From positions 1 through 42,347 of the forward strand of contig CAWBCI010000088.1 of NCBI GenBank assembly GCA_963787195.1: 42,347 nt of DNA. Direction: 5' to 3'. Below, piece by piece: positions 1-8,399 of the stretch. Made by a program: the position numbers and the translations under genes. A model generated the notes under the pieces. The model ran no database searches. It worked only from the letters and a program-made list of their open reading frames with translations, and was not told where the DNA came from. The number at the start of each line of letters is the position of its first letter. The stretch's first letter is position 1. The DNA comes from CAWBCI01 sp963787195. Lineage in GTDB: Bacteria; Bacteroidota; Bacteroidia; Bacteroidales; JAGOPY01.

Positions 1-231
1 CATCCGGTAAAGCCAGGTGGAAAACTTTGAAACTTTCCTGAATTCCGGCAACTTCTGATAAGCTTTCACGAACACATCCTGGGCAATTTCCTCGGCATCC
101 TCCCGGTTCCGGGTAACCCGCATGGCTATGGTAAAGACCAGGTTTTTATGCCTGTCGACCAATTGTGCGTAAGCGGAGGCATCGCCACCAAGCACCTTTT
201 CGATGATCAGGTTTTCGTCGGGTTTTTCCAT
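1..231 (-). CDS. ECF-type RNA polymerase sigma factor, N-terminal part (runs off the window)
   Basis: Reading the minus strand from ATG at 231 gives 77 residues beginning MEKPDENLIIEKVLGGDASA and continuing through AMRVTRNREDAEEIAQDVF to FSTWLYRM at the edge. This is sigma-70 region 2 of an extracytoplasmic-function sigma factor. The helix around NREDAEEIAQDVFVKAY and the following FSTWLYR are the core-binding and -10-recognition signature. Region 4 lies outside the window. The gene is divergent from the small membrane protein at 552, and both have a similar ECF-type promoter, which suggests autoregulation and co-regulation. No anti-sigma factor is visible here; it would probably follow downstream, out of view. 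The family call is firm; the inducing signal cannot be told. Confidence 0.9.
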   Translation of the reverse strand, partial: MEKPDENLIIEKVLGGDASAYAQLVDRHKNLVFTIAMRVTRNREDAEEIAQDVFVKAYQKLPEFRKVSKFSTWLYRM

Positions 232-242
232 AGTGATAATTA

Positions 243-268
243 GACGCAGGGGAATAGTAGAAGTTACA
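243..268 (-). promoter_or_regulatory. ECF-type promoter of the sigma factor gene
   Basis: On the minus strand TGTAAC (268-263), a 16-base spacer and CGTC (246-243) lie just upstream of the sigma factor ATG at 231. This -35/-10 layout is typical of ECF sigma promoters. The same pair of words precedes the divergent gene. Autoregulation is inferred. The gene-free stretch 232-551 holds these two promoters and AT-rich sequence; nothing else is recognised in it. Confidence 0.55.
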
Positions 269-480
269 ATGGGATTAAATCATTAAGATCAAAAACACTT
301 CTTTGTGAAAACCTTTGAGTTTTCGTGATTTTGTGGCTAAAAAGTTGATTCTGTATATATGGATGCTTTTCTTTATGCCACTAAAACACTAAAACACCAA
401 TTTTACACTAAGCTTCAAGATCCTTCCCATTTATTAATGGTTCACGCTACTTTTATAAAATTAACAAAATTATCTCCTTT

Positions 481-507
481 TGTAACCGGCATTAAAGGCA
501 TTGCGTC
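481..507 (+). promoter_or_regulatory. ECF-type promoter of the DUF6249-like gene
   Basis: TGTAAC (481-486), a 17-base spacer and CGTC (504-507) match the words upstream of the divergent sigma factor gene. Transcription would begin near 515 and give a leader of about 35 bases before the ATG at 552. The match between the two sites is seen directly; recognition by this sigma factor is inferred. Confidence 0.55.
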
Positions 508-551
508 AAATAGCTGAAAATCGATTAAAAACCAATTTAAAATTCAATACT

Positions 552-887
552 ATGGAATTAGAATTAACGCCAATACTCGTACTGGCAATCATTTTCGGAA
601 CTATCTACGCCATCATCGCCCTGAATATTCGCAGAAAAGAACGCATGGCCTTATTGGAAAGAGGAGCTGATCCGGCTATTTTTCATGAACCTAAAAGGGA
701 AAAGGTCACTTCCCTGAAATACGGGCTTTTCCTGATCGGCATTGCCCTGGGGATTTTCATGGGGAATATCCTGGAAGAAACCACCCGGCTCGAACCAGAA
801 GTCACTTACTTCTCCATGATCTTCCTGTTCGGGGGCCTGGCCCTGGTGATCAGTTATTTCCTGGGGAAGAAGCTTGACAAGGATTGA
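552..887 (+). CDS. Small two-to-three-helix membrane protein (DUF6249-like)
   Basis: A 111-residue protein starting MELELTPILVLAIIF. An open frame reaches back to a TTG at 501, but that codon lies inside the predicted promoter, so the ATG at 552 is preferred. There is an N-terminal membrane helix (about residues 6-26), a basic stretch with RRKERMALLERGADPAIF, then two more hydrophobic segments (about 58-76 and 86-104) and a lysine-rich tail. The RKERxALLErGxDP motif followed by paired helices resembles the DUF6249 family, which in Bacteroidota often sits beside ECF sigma factor genes. A role in membrane stress signalling fits the context but is inference. The 3' end overlaps the extended end of the convergent thpR gene. 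Confidence 0.75.
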   Translation: MELELTPILVLAIIFGTIYAIIALNIRRKERMALLERGADPAIFHEPKREKVTSLKYGLFLIGIALGIFMGNILEETTRLEPEVTYFSMIFLFGGLALVISYFLGKKLDKD

Positions 888-1444
888 GGGATAACCTAAA
901 ACTCTCCAGCACCTTATACAAAGGCCCTTCCCGCCTCAAAATGCTTTCATACAGGTAAAATTCGGAAACGGACACCTCCTGTATGAAAGCATTTTTATAC
1001 TGATCTATCACCTTCTGGAATAATTTCTTATCCGGGAATATTTTTGATCCTGCCTATGGTCAGGTGGGGTACGAAATTCTGCCGGTCCCTTTCCCAGCCT
1101 ATTTTCTCCACTTCATCGAAAACTGAATTTGTAAGATCTGCCAGGGGCTCAGCATTCCCCATCCCGAACCAGATCACCCGCGGATTGTATGAACTTCCGA
1201 AAATGCCTGTATGCTCTAATTTAACGATAAATGGGCTGTGCTTTCCGGCCGCATCCCCCAGCGCTTGCCGGATTTCAGGGAGACGGTTCTCTTCCGTTTC
1301 CCCGAAGAATTTCAGGGTCACATGTATATTCTCCACCGGTACCCACTTAATATCGGCAAACCTTAAACCGGCCCTTAAGGAATTGTAGATACTGAGGAGT
1401 TTATCGGAAGGATGTATTTTCACGGCGGCAAAAAGACGTTTCAT
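850..1444 (-). CDS. thpR: RNA 2',3'-cyclic phosphodiesterase (2H family), frameshifted
   Basis: The continuous frame (1444 down to 1028) gives 138 residues, MKRLFAAVKIHPSDK to GRIKNIPG, with both catalytic histidine motifs of the 2H phosphoesterase family (HVTL near residue 42 and HLTI near 127). It then stops about 50 residues short of the usual length. One frame over, the minus strand continues PDKKLFQKVIDQY and so on to a stop at 850, restoring about 197 residues, typical for ThpR/LigT. The break is at a run of three C's (plus-strand GGG, 1034-1036), where one base is extra. The family hydrolyses 2',3'-cyclic phosphate ends of RNA. A consensus error is the simplest explanation. The restored 3' end overlaps the convergent gene by about 38 bases. 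Confidence 0.82.
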
Positions 1445-1466
1445 AATTTAATAATTCTTGTAAAGG

Positions 1467-1474
1467 CAAATATA
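1467..1474 (-). promoter_or_regulatory. -7 element of the thpR promoter
   Basis: The minus strand reads TATATTTG, a perfect TAnnTTTG. Its last base is 22 bases before the thpR ATG at 1444, so the leader would be about 16 bases. Confidence 0.6.
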
Positions 1475-1536
1475 CGGCCTGTTAAGCTGTAAGTATAATT
1501 TACCAATTTAATATTATTTTCGGGGGAATGTTTTAT

Positions 1537-1544
1537 TAGTTTTG
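1537..1544 (+). promoter_or_regulatory. -7 element of the M28 peptidase promoter
   Basis: TAGTTTTG matches TAnnTTTG and lies 34 bases upstream of the ATG at 1579. No convincing -33 element was assigned. Confidence 0.5.
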
Positions 1545-1578
1545 AGGGAATTACTCCGTATACCATTTTTTATTTTTT

Positions 1579-3141
1579 ATGAAGAAGATCTTTCCAATTG
1601 TCCTCGTAATTCTGCTCTCACTGAATATTACTATTGTCGTGGCGCAGGAAAGCCCGGTAATGAAATATTCCGGGAGCATTACTAAGGAAAAACTCTCAGA
1701 TTATGTCCATTCCCTGGCTTCCGATACTTTTGAAGGCCGGTATACCGGCTCCGAAGGACAACATATGGCCGCGGAATATATCCGGACGGATTTTCAAAAA
1801 GCCGGGCTGGATAATCCCTTTCCGGAATATGATGTACCAGCCTATTTCCAGACATTCTCTTTGGATAAGTGCTACTGGAAAGAGCAAGAACTTAGGAGCA
1901 ATTATCTGAGCTTTGAACCAGGTGAGGATTTCGTATTCCTGAGCAATCCTGAAAACATCGATTTTTCAGGAAAGATTGTTTTTGCCGGTTATGGCATCGA
2001 AGATTCACTTTATTCTGATTATAGCGGGCTTGATGTGAAAGGGAAAATGGTACTGGTTTATGCCGGAGAGCCGGAAAGAGCTAATGGGAATTACCTGCTT
2101 TCCGGTACCGAGCGGGTATCCCCAAAAGAATATTATTTCAACAAAGCCCGCCTTGCACGGAAAAAAGGGGCGGAGGGACTCATGATGATAGCGGCTGATG
2201 AAAAGGATTATAAAGGATATGTGAGAAAATTGGATAATTATTTGAAGATTAAGCGGATCAATTATCCGGGGGACACGATCAGGGATAATTTTTTCATCAT
2301 TTATGCTTCGCCTGAAGTGGCTACGGAAATATTCGGATGCAGGAGCAGAAACCTGCATATGGAACTCCAAAACAGACTGGAAGGAAAGACTTTTCATCAT
2401 GCAAGGTTCAAAGCCAGGATCAATGTGAAAACCCAGGATGATTGTTATAAGATGCAGACAGAAAATGTTATAGGCATGATTGAAGGAACAGACCTGAAAA
2501 CGGAAGCAGTTGTGGTGATCGCACATTACGACCATTTGGGTAAGAAGGATGGGAAAATCTATTACGGAGCCGATGACAATGCTTCCGGCACAGCTTCTTT
2601 AATGGCTCTTTCGGAAGCATTTGCTGCGGCTGAAAAAAATGGTTTGCGACCGCGCCGTAGCCTGGTGTTTATCGCTGCAACCGGAGAAGAACTCGGTTTG
2701 TTCGGTTCACGGTATTATTCGGAGCATCCATTATTTCCCATCGACAGTACTTATGCCTGCGTGAATATCGATATGATCGGCAGGGTAGGGAGGAGGTATT
2801 CGGATAGTGCTGAATACATTGCGGGCTGGTCCTATAATTCGGAAGCCCTCCTGAGTCTGGCTGAGCGTAATATGAAACATATGGCGCCGGCACTGGAATT
2901 TAAGATGAAAAATTCTGAGAGCGTCAGGGGAGGCTCCGACTATTTTTATTTCGCTAAGAATGGCGTGCCTTCTATATTTTACTTCACAGGCATCCACGAT
3001 GACTATCATCAGCCCAGCGACACTCCTGACAAAATCCTTTACGGGCGCATGCAATCCACCCTCCGGGGAATCTTCTCCACTATCTGGGAGCTGGCCAACA
3101 CAGAAGAAAATTTGAAGCCGGATAAATCCGGCGGAAAATGA
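1579..3141 (+). CDS. Secreted M28-family zinc aminopeptidase with an inserted PA-like domain
   Basis: 520 residues with a signal peptide (cleavage near residue 23, after VVAQ). The middle (about 110-270) looks like the protease-associated domain often inserted in M28 enzymes. The metal centre is complete: H316 and D318 in AHYDHLG, bridging D333 in GADDNASG, E370/E371 in TGEELG, D398 in NIDMIG and H477 in DDYHQPSDT. The M28 family removes N-terminal amino acids using two zinc ions. The protein should act in the periplasm or outside the cell. No T9SS sorting domain is seen, and it ends with a lysine-rich tail after the catalytic fold. It stands alone, followed by tRNA-Ala. The substrate is unknown. 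Confidence 0.9.
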   Translation: MKKIFPIVLVILLSLNITIVVAQESPVMKYSGSITKEKLSDYVHSLASDTFEGRYTGSEGQHMAAEYIRTDFQKAGLDNPFPEYDVPAYFQTFSLDKCYWKEQELRSNYLSFEPGEDFVFLSNPENIDFSGKIVFAGYGIEDSLYSDYSGLDVKGKMVLVYAGEPERANGNYLLSGTERVSPKEYYFNKARLARKKGAEGLMMIAADEKDYKGYVRKLDNYLKIKRINYPGDTIRDNFFIIYASPEVATEIFGCRSRNLHMELQNRLEGKTFHHARFKARINVKTQDDCYKMQTENVIGMIEGTDLKTEAVVVIAHYDHLGKKDGKIYYGADDNASGTASLMALSEAFAAAEKNGLRPRRSLVFIAATGEELGLFGSRYYSEHPLFPIDSTYACVNIDMIGRVGRRYSDSAEYIAGWSYNSEALLSLAERNMKHMAPALEFKMKNSESVRGGSDYFYFAKNGVPSIFYFTGIHDDYHQPSDTPDKILYGRMQSTLRGIFSTIWELANTEENLKPDKSGGK

Positions 3142-3151
3142 AATTATTTAT

Positions 3152-3159
3152 TATCTTTG
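3152..3159 (+). promoter_or_regulatory. -7 element driving tRNA-Ala(GGC), upstream of the duplicated tRNA 5' end
   Basis: TATCTTTG is a perfect TAnnTTTG. The predicted start, near 3166, precedes the extra tRNA 5' fragment at 3179, so the fragment and its hairpins should be part of the tRNA primary transcript. Confidence 0.6.
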
Positions 3160-3178
3160 CCGCCTTATAATTGAAGAC

Positions 3179-3194
3179 GGGGTATTAGCTCAGT
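3179..3194 (+). repeat. Extra copy of the tRNA-Ala 5' end (16 nt)
   Basis: GGGGTATTAGCTCAGT is identical to the first 16 bases of the complete tRNA-Ala at 3295. It breaks off in the D loop at CCCGA, where a hairpin element begins. The same arrangement precedes tRNA-Ala(CGC) at 33935. Confidence 0.9.
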
Positions 3195-3252
3195 CCCGAA
3201 AAACAAGGAATCTCCGATTCCGTAGTTTTACGAGGATCCCGACTCAGTCGGG
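3195..3252 (+). repeat. Two-hairpin element between the tRNA fragment and tRNA-Ala(GGC)
   Basis: CCCGA opens the element. Hairpin 1 (3200-3229) pairs AAAAC with GTTTT and GGAATC with GATTCC. The linker CGAGGATCC (3231-3239) follows. Hairpin 2 (3238-3252) pairs CCCGACT with AGTCGGG. The element at 33955 has the same opening and linker but different hairpin sequences. The stretch 3253-3294 before the tRNA is AT-rich. Confidence 0.75.
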
Positions 3253-3294
3253 ATTGGTTTTGAGTGATTACTTTATAGAGTTCATAAAATTAAT

Positions 3295-3368
3295 GGGGTA
3301 TTAGCTCAGTTGGTTAGAGCGTTTGACTGGCAGTCAAGAGGTCATCGGTTCGACTCCGATATACTCCA
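3295..3368 (+). tRNA. tRNA-Ala (anticodon GGC)
   Basis: A complete cloverleaf of 74 bases counting the discriminator A. Acceptor GGGGTAT pairs with ATACTCC and includes the G3:U70 pair that marks alanine tRNAs. The anticodon loop is CTGGCAG, giving GGC, which reads GCC. The T arm is ATCGG-TTCGACT-CCGAT. CCA is not encoded. Two hairpins and a duplicate of its own 5' end lie between it and the predicted promoter. Confidence 0.97.
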
Positions 3369-3373
3369 CAAGA

Positions 3374-3397
3374 AAGCGGCTGATGGCCGCTTTTTTT
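3374..3397 (+). terminator. Rho-independent terminator of tRNA-Ala(GGC)
   Basis: AAGCGGC and GCCGCTT form a 7-bp stem around TGATG, followed by a run of seven T's, five bases after the tRNA 3' end. Confidence 0.85.
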
Positions 3398-3454
3398 ATG
3401 CCTGTAAAGATGGGTGTCTCTTTGCGCATTGTGTGCTGGAAGAGAGTGCCTTAC

Positions 3455-3496
3455 AAAAAACCCGGGCTACCACTATAGTGGTAGCCCGGGTTTTTT
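3455..3496. terminator. Perfect 30-bp palindrome with A and T flanks (bidirectional terminator, repeated)
   Basis: The core 3461-3490 is a perfect palindrome with half-site CCCGGGCTACCACTA, flanked by six A's and six T's, so it can terminate transcription on both strands. It separates the tRNA from the convergent T9SS gene. A sister copy at 10631-10672 differs only by a matched C-to-G and G-to-C change in the stem. Confidence 0.8.
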
Positions 3497-3504
3497 AAAA
3501 AAGT

Positions 3505-3537
3505 AAAACAAACCCCGCCCCCTTTCAGGAGCGGGGT
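3505..3537 (-). terminator. Terminator of the 1614-residue T9SS protein gene
   Basis: On the minus strand ACCCCGC pairs with GCGGGGT around a short loop, followed by TTGTTTT. It lies about 17 bases after the stop codon at 3554. Confidence 0.7.
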
Positions 3538-3553
3538 ATAGGATCGTTATGCC

Positions 3554-6500
3554 TTAGTTCTTGATGAACTTCCGGCTTAGTATAGTACCATTTTCTTTGA
3601 AACGGATCAGGTATACTCCCTTCGCGAAACTACTCATGTCAAGCACTGAATGTCCGCTGAGGTTCTTGTATGTTCCTACCAGCTTTCCATAGGCATTGTA
3701 TAAAGAGGCTTCACTTACCCCGTTCCAGTCAATGTACAACTGGTTTTTTACGGGATTGGGATACATCCTCAGATTTACCCCGGAAATTTCATCTATGCCG
3801 ACCGGGTCGGTGAAAATCGTGAAGGCTTGTGTTGTTTCAAGAGTTCCATCGCTTGCAACAAGCACCACATCATAAGATCCCATTTGTGTGGGGGTTCCCG
3901 ACAAAGTTGCAGTCCCATCACCATGATCAACCAGTGTCAGCCAGGCCGGGATAGTATCAGAAGTGATAGCAATGTTATCGGCATTGGCATCCGTAGCAAT
4001 CACATCGTAAGTATATTCGACAGAAACCGTGCCTGTTGTGACAGGTTCGGAAACGAATTCAGGGGCCACATTGAAAATGGGATTGGAGAAGCTCATTTCC
4101 GACTCACCGGTGGTAAAGATTGCTTCCACAGCATAAACATAGCGGTCCAGAGGATCAGGAGGCCAAGAATTATCTATGAAACTGGTATCCGTTAAGGGTT
4201 CAGTATTCAAAGGCGTCCATGTTGATGCCTGGGATATTTCAGAGTACAATCCTTTGTAGATATTATAGCTCTCTATCCAGCGGCCCGGGTCGGAAGCCTG
4301 AGGAGGATTCAGTTGATCCGTTGTGTTGACCACGATATCGAATATGCCGGTATTTCCGGTTACTTCACTAAGCAGGGAAGGATCAGCGCCGGGATATTTA
4401 ATATAGGCCCAGTCTTTAGCAGTTTCTTCCTCTATCCCGAGGAAATGAGTTGTGTTTGGATTATTTTGCCAGTGGACCATCACATAAAAATCATCATCAT
4501 AGGCAATATTCGGCACATCCACATTGATCCATGCATCCAGGGGCGTTATAAAGGGATCGCTTGTTACAAGTGTCCTGCCTGTTTTATCAAGGATATCAAG
4601 ACTTACCAATTCATTGGATCCCGGTGCGGGGTAAGCAGCAAAATGCAAATCAACACTGGTTATGGTTCCACGGGAAATAGGGTGGTAAAGATTTCCCATC
4701 CAGACTTCTTCATTCACATCGTTGGCATAACCGTTGTTAATATTAACATAATAGTCAAGTTTGCTGTCAATTCCCGAATTGGGTGCATTCCAGCTAACAT
4801 TCACATGATCCGCCGCTTCAGTTCCATGAACATAGAATGGGATCGTCTGTAACTCATTCAGGACAACAGTTCCTATATTCAGATCAGTGCCGTTGACAAC
4901 CACATTATTATCCACATAAGTTTCAAAACCTGGTTTGGAAACAGTGAGTACATAAGTCTCATTTCCATAAACTCCCGGCATTGCAAATTCCCCGTCCTGG
5001 TTGGTGCTTGTGAAATTGGGGAAATAGCCGGTAATTTCCACCTGGGCATCTCCCAGGAAATGGGCCGGATCATCACTTCCGACCACAGTTCCGCTCAGTG
5101 TTATCAATGGCTTGCGAACCATGTTGAAATCAAGATTGTTATAAAAACCAGATACTATGGTTATGGGTTGGGTGTTCTCCTCATATTCAAATATATCAGC
5201 GCTAACGCTTTGCTGTCCGCCAAGGACTTCATTGAAGAAATAAGCTCCATTATTATCAGTCGTTGCATTGAGGGAATAGCCGTTCACTTTTATCTGCACC
5301 CCTTCAAAAGCTTGTCCGTTCTCATCGTAGACAGTTCCGCCAAGTTCACCCAGACCCAGGGTATTGACAAAGAATACTGCATCTGTCAGATAGTTAGCCG
5401 GATTCCCATAAACAGTACTGTCAGGATTAGCCGGGTCGGGACGTGGATTATACTGTGTCGACCAAAGGCCTGCCTGGTAGGGCATATCGGAATTTCTAAA
5501 GGTAACCAGTGAGAGATAATCTGTAGAATCTTTCATGACCATCACAGCTATATTTCCTCCATTATAATTAAAAGGAACATCGAAAGGAATGTAGACTTCA
5601 TGTCTGCCCATCTGGAAATTGAGCGTGTCGGAAATAACAACCTGTGTGAGTTGAGTCGATGGTATCCAGCCATTTGACATATCGGTCTGTGTAGTTGTAC
5701 CTATCCAGATATTCACAGGCACACCGTTTACATCAGAATAACTGGTGTTTTCATAGAAATAGGTTATACCGGTAATAGGACCTGTCTGTGTGACCATCGT
5801 ATCAGGGTAGATCATTTCGTCCAAAGAATAAGGCGCGGAGCTGAACAGGGGCATATAATAATCCCAGAGGTCCCCATTCCCGGCCGGATCTTCAACTGTC
5901 CCTGCTACCTGAACATAAAGATGTTTCATTACAGTTGCATTATTGCTCATAATCATATCCGGGGCAAAGACAACTTCTGCATAAACATCATATTCTCCGG
6001 AAGCCTCGAATGTATAATTAAAGGTGTAATTAATTTGCTGGAGGTGTTGAATGGCCTGGCCTGACAAAGCTTGAAGGACAATGTCATCCCCATCCGGGTT
6101 AGACTGCATAAGTTTTACCTGGTAGGAACCGGCATTCAGGTCAAGGGCCCCGATATTCCTTACAGTCACAGTATAAGTTTCCGGCACATTTACAGTTGGC
6201 GTTACAGTTCCGTCGAGGTTATAGGCGCTAAGGTCATCATCCACAAAATACATCACAGGACCAATTCCAACCACATCATCAATATCTAGCTGTCCTCCCC
6301 AGTAAGCCCAGTCATCTTCATAATTGATAAAGGCTATGTAATTGTTCCCTGCGGCTGCGGAAATATCTACCTTGTAATTTTCGTAATAGATGGTTGGTAT
6401 AATAGTATCCAGGGTATTGAAAACGCCTGTGTTTCCGTCCACCCAACCGAGAATAAGATTACCCGGCCACCAGAGTGAATTCTTCATCCGGAATGAAATG

Positions 6501-8398
6501 CTGTCACCCGCACTGATAGTCAGTTGTGGAGTAAATAATGTATCATATGCGAAAGTATTGACATAGGATTCGGCAGCTCCTGTGCCGCTGAAAGCAAACG
6601 AAGGATCGGTTTGTTGGTACCAGTAATTGGTCCTCCAGAAATCGGGCGGGAAATTATCTCCTTCAAAAAATTCCACCAGCGAACCAAAGGTGTAGACACC
6701 AAAATTCATATTAGCCGAATTATTGGAAGGATCGTCACCGCCATCGGCAGGGATAGAAGCAATCATGGTATGGTTTCCGGTACTGGCAATGCTGGTGGTA
6801 AAATCAACAGTAGCATATTCTGTCGGGTTAACATTTCCGGTATTAACGGTCCCAACAACAGTTCCGTCAAGCGTAAAGGTCACATCCTTGGATTGAGCCA
6901 GGGCTCCCAGGTTGCGAAGGTTTGCAGTATAGGTGATATTGTCCCCAGTGAAAACAGCATATGATGAACGGCTGAAATCCAGGATGGCAAAATCATTTTC
7001 AGGAGTCTGATAGCAGGATATGACGGCTTTCCAACCCGGAGCTGAATCCCAGCCCGGGGCAGCAAATGAAATGGTGAGTGCCCCGCTGAGATTAAGAGCT
7101 GTGATAACTCCCGGAGGATCGGTACCGTCGTTCCAGCTTCCCATCAATGGAGCATCCGTATTCTCCCCGTCATAAATCATGAAATCCGACCATGTTACAT
7201 CAAAAGAAATAAAACTTAGCCGTACTTTATCGCCCGGTGTGCCGGGATAAATTGTCATGGTGGCCATGTCGTTCATGCCAAAATCCCCGTCTATACCACC
7301 CGGATCAACGAAAGTCCCTGAACAGGTGGTAATATTCACGCCATCCTGCATGGTATACACCGTTCCATAATTCACCACCTGGCCATAGGTAGTGTCATTG
7401 GAAGTGACCTGGTCCCCGCTTAAATTTGTGGCGAGAGTTATATTGTAAATGCCTGGTTGTGATAAATCTGCAGAAGTAGTGAAGCTGTAATCATAAGATT
7501 CTTCAGGGTTCACTGTAAGCGAACCGGTATTCTCAATTACAGGTGTGCCATTATTTATTGAATAACTGACATTGAAAGCAGTCTGAGGCAGGCCACCTTC
7601 GTTCTTCAGACGCATCTGGATGATTTCAGAATTTCCCAAAGTGGTACTGTTTTGCGGTCCCAGCATTTCCTTCGCTGAGAGGTCATTGTCGAGTGGCGCT
7701 TCGTAAAGTGCAAATGACTGGTCCATGTAGCCGAACATAAATACGGTAGTACCGGGGGTCCAGGTAGTATATCCATACCCAAAACCATCCCCCGGGTTTC
7801 TCCACTGAACCTGATCATTTAACCAGGGATCATTCATGGCCGATTCCCAGCCCCACTGTCCGTTTACACCATAATCACTTACTACCTGGAATGAAAGCCA
7901 GTAATGACCGGCTGAGAGATTTATGGTCGGTGAAAAGGGAACATCAAATAAAGTATAAATCTGGTTCCCGTTTATAGGAGTTTCAGTAACATTAAAATCT
8001 GTTACATTTTCAAAAGTAAATAATGCTGTACCCGGCTGCCCGTTGTCATCAGCATATATGTAAACATTGATGGCAGTGGCGCCACCGGCTGCATCCGGCC
8101 AATAATAACCGCTAACCCGGATAGTTCCTATATTCCAGGTATCTCCTGCCGGGACGATAAAATCGTCGGCACTCTGGCAGCTCCTGGTTAGATTTTCAGC
8201 GTCGGTAAATTCGTCGGAGGCATAATATCCACCAGTCGGGTTACTCAGCTGATCATATAAGACCGGACCGGTCCTGACCGGATTTTGCGGCGGATCGCCT
8301 TTGATCTGTCCTGAGATCGTTTGTGCCTGGTTAATAGCAGGAAACGCTGCCATCAACAGTACTAAAACAAGGTAAAGCTTTTGTTGAATTTTCATCAT
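3554..8398 (-). CDS. Giant secreted multidomain protein with CUB, CARDB-like, carboxypeptidase-regulatory and T9SS sorting domains
   Basis: 1614 residues. A signal peptide ends near residue 25 (AINQAQ). The N-terminal part (about 35-230) is an unrecognised beta-rich region. A CUB-like domain at about 347-460 contains DVTWSDFMIYDGENTDAPLMG. CARDB-like domains follow at about 470-570 and 715-820. Two carboxypeptidase-regulatory-like folds begin near 1016 (GTVYDENGQAFEGVQIKVNG) and 1099. A cadherin-like Ig fold lies near 1446-1530 (SGTPTQMGSYDVVLVASDG). The end (1539-1614) is a type A T9SS sorting domain with MYPNPVKNQ and GVYLIRF. It should be exported across the outer membrane and anchored or released; an adhesive or matrix role is likely. 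No catalytic motif is seen. A tiny ORF ends one base upstream and may be translated with it. Confidence 0.9.
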   Translation of the reverse strand: MMKIQQKLYLVLVLLMAAFPAINQAQTISGQIKGDPPQNPVRTGPVLYDQLSNPTGGYYASDEFTDAENLTRSCQSADDFIVPAGDTWNIGTIRVSGYYWPDAAGGATAINVYIYADDNGQPGTALFTFENVTDFNVTETPINGNQIYTLFDVPFSPTINLSAGHYWLSFQVVSDYGVNGQWGWESAMNDPWLNDQVQWRNPGDGFGYGYTTWTPGTTVFMFGYMDQSFALYEAPLDNDLSAKEMLGPQNSTTLGNSEIIQMRLKNEGGLPQTAFNVSYSINNGTPVIENTGSLTVNPEESYDYSFTTSADLSQPGIYNITLATNLSGDQVTSNDTTYGQVVNYGTVYTMQDGVNITTCSGTFVDPGGIDGDFGMNDMATMTIYPGTPGDKVRLSFISFDVTWSDFMIYDGENTDAPLMGSWNDGTDPPGVITALNLSGALTISFAAPGWDSAPGWKAVISCYQTPENDFAILDFSRSSYAVFTGDNITYTANLRNLGALAQSKDVTFTLDGTVVGTVNTGNVNPTEYATVDFTTSIASTGNHTMIASIPADGGDDPSNNSANMNFGVYTFGSLVEFFEGDNFPPDFWRTNYWYQQTDPSFAFSGTGAAESYVNTFAYDTLFTPQLTISAGDSISFRMKNSLWWPGNLILGWVDGNTGVFNTLDTIIPTIYYENYKVDISAAAGNNYIAFINYEDDWAYWGGQLDIDDVVGIGPVMYFVDDDLSAYNLDGTVTPTVNVPETYTVTVRNIGALDLNAGSYQVKLMQSNPDGDDIVLQALSGQAIQHLQQINYTFNYTFEASGEYDVYAEVVFAPDMIMSNNATVMKHLYVQVAGTVEDPAGNGDLWDYYMPLFSSAPYSLDEMIYPDTMVTQTGPITGITYFYENTSYSDVNGVPVNIWIGTTTQTDMSNGWIPSTQLTQVVISDTLNFQMGRHEVYIPFDVPFNYNGGNIAVMVMKDSTDYLSLVTFRNSDMPYQAGLWSTQYNPRPDPANPDSTVYGNPANYLTDAVFFVNTLGLGELGGTVYDENGQAFEGVQIKVNGYSLNATTDNNGAYFFNEVLGGQQSVSADIFEYEENTQPITIVSGFYNNLDFNMVRKPLITLSGTVVGSDDPAHFLGDAQVEITGYFPNFTSTNQDGEFAMPGVYGNETYVLTVSKPGFETYVDNNVVVNGTDLNIGTVVLNELQTIPFYVHGTEAADHVNVSWNAPNSGIDSKLDYYVNINNGYANDVNEEVWMGNLYHPISRGTITSVDLHFAAYPAPGSNELVSLDILDKTGRTLVTSDPFITPLDAWINVDVPNIAYDDDFYVMVHWQNNPNTTHFLGIEEETAKDWAYIKYPGADPSLLSEVTGNTGIFDIVVNTTDQLNPPQASDPGRWIESYNIYKGLYSEISQASTWTPLNTEPLTDTSFIDNSWPPDPLDRYVYAVEAIFTTGESEMSFSNPIFNVAPEFVSEPVTTGTVSVEYTYDVIATDANADNIAITSDTIPAWLTLVDHGDGTATLSGTPTQMGSYDVVLVASDGTLETTQAFTIFTDPVGIDEISGVNLRMYPNPVKNQLYIDWNGVSEASLYNAYGKLVGTYKNLSGHSVLDMSSFAKGVYLIRFKENGTILSRKFIKN

Positions 8399-8399
8399 T

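Noticed and set aside
501..551. Upstream TTG start for the DUF6249-like gene
   Set aside because: The TTG overlaps the predicted -10 element; the ATG at 552 begins directly at the first membrane helix.
3310..3498. Plus-strand open frame of 62 codons
   Set aside because: It runs through tRNA-Ala(GGC), its terminator and the palindrome.
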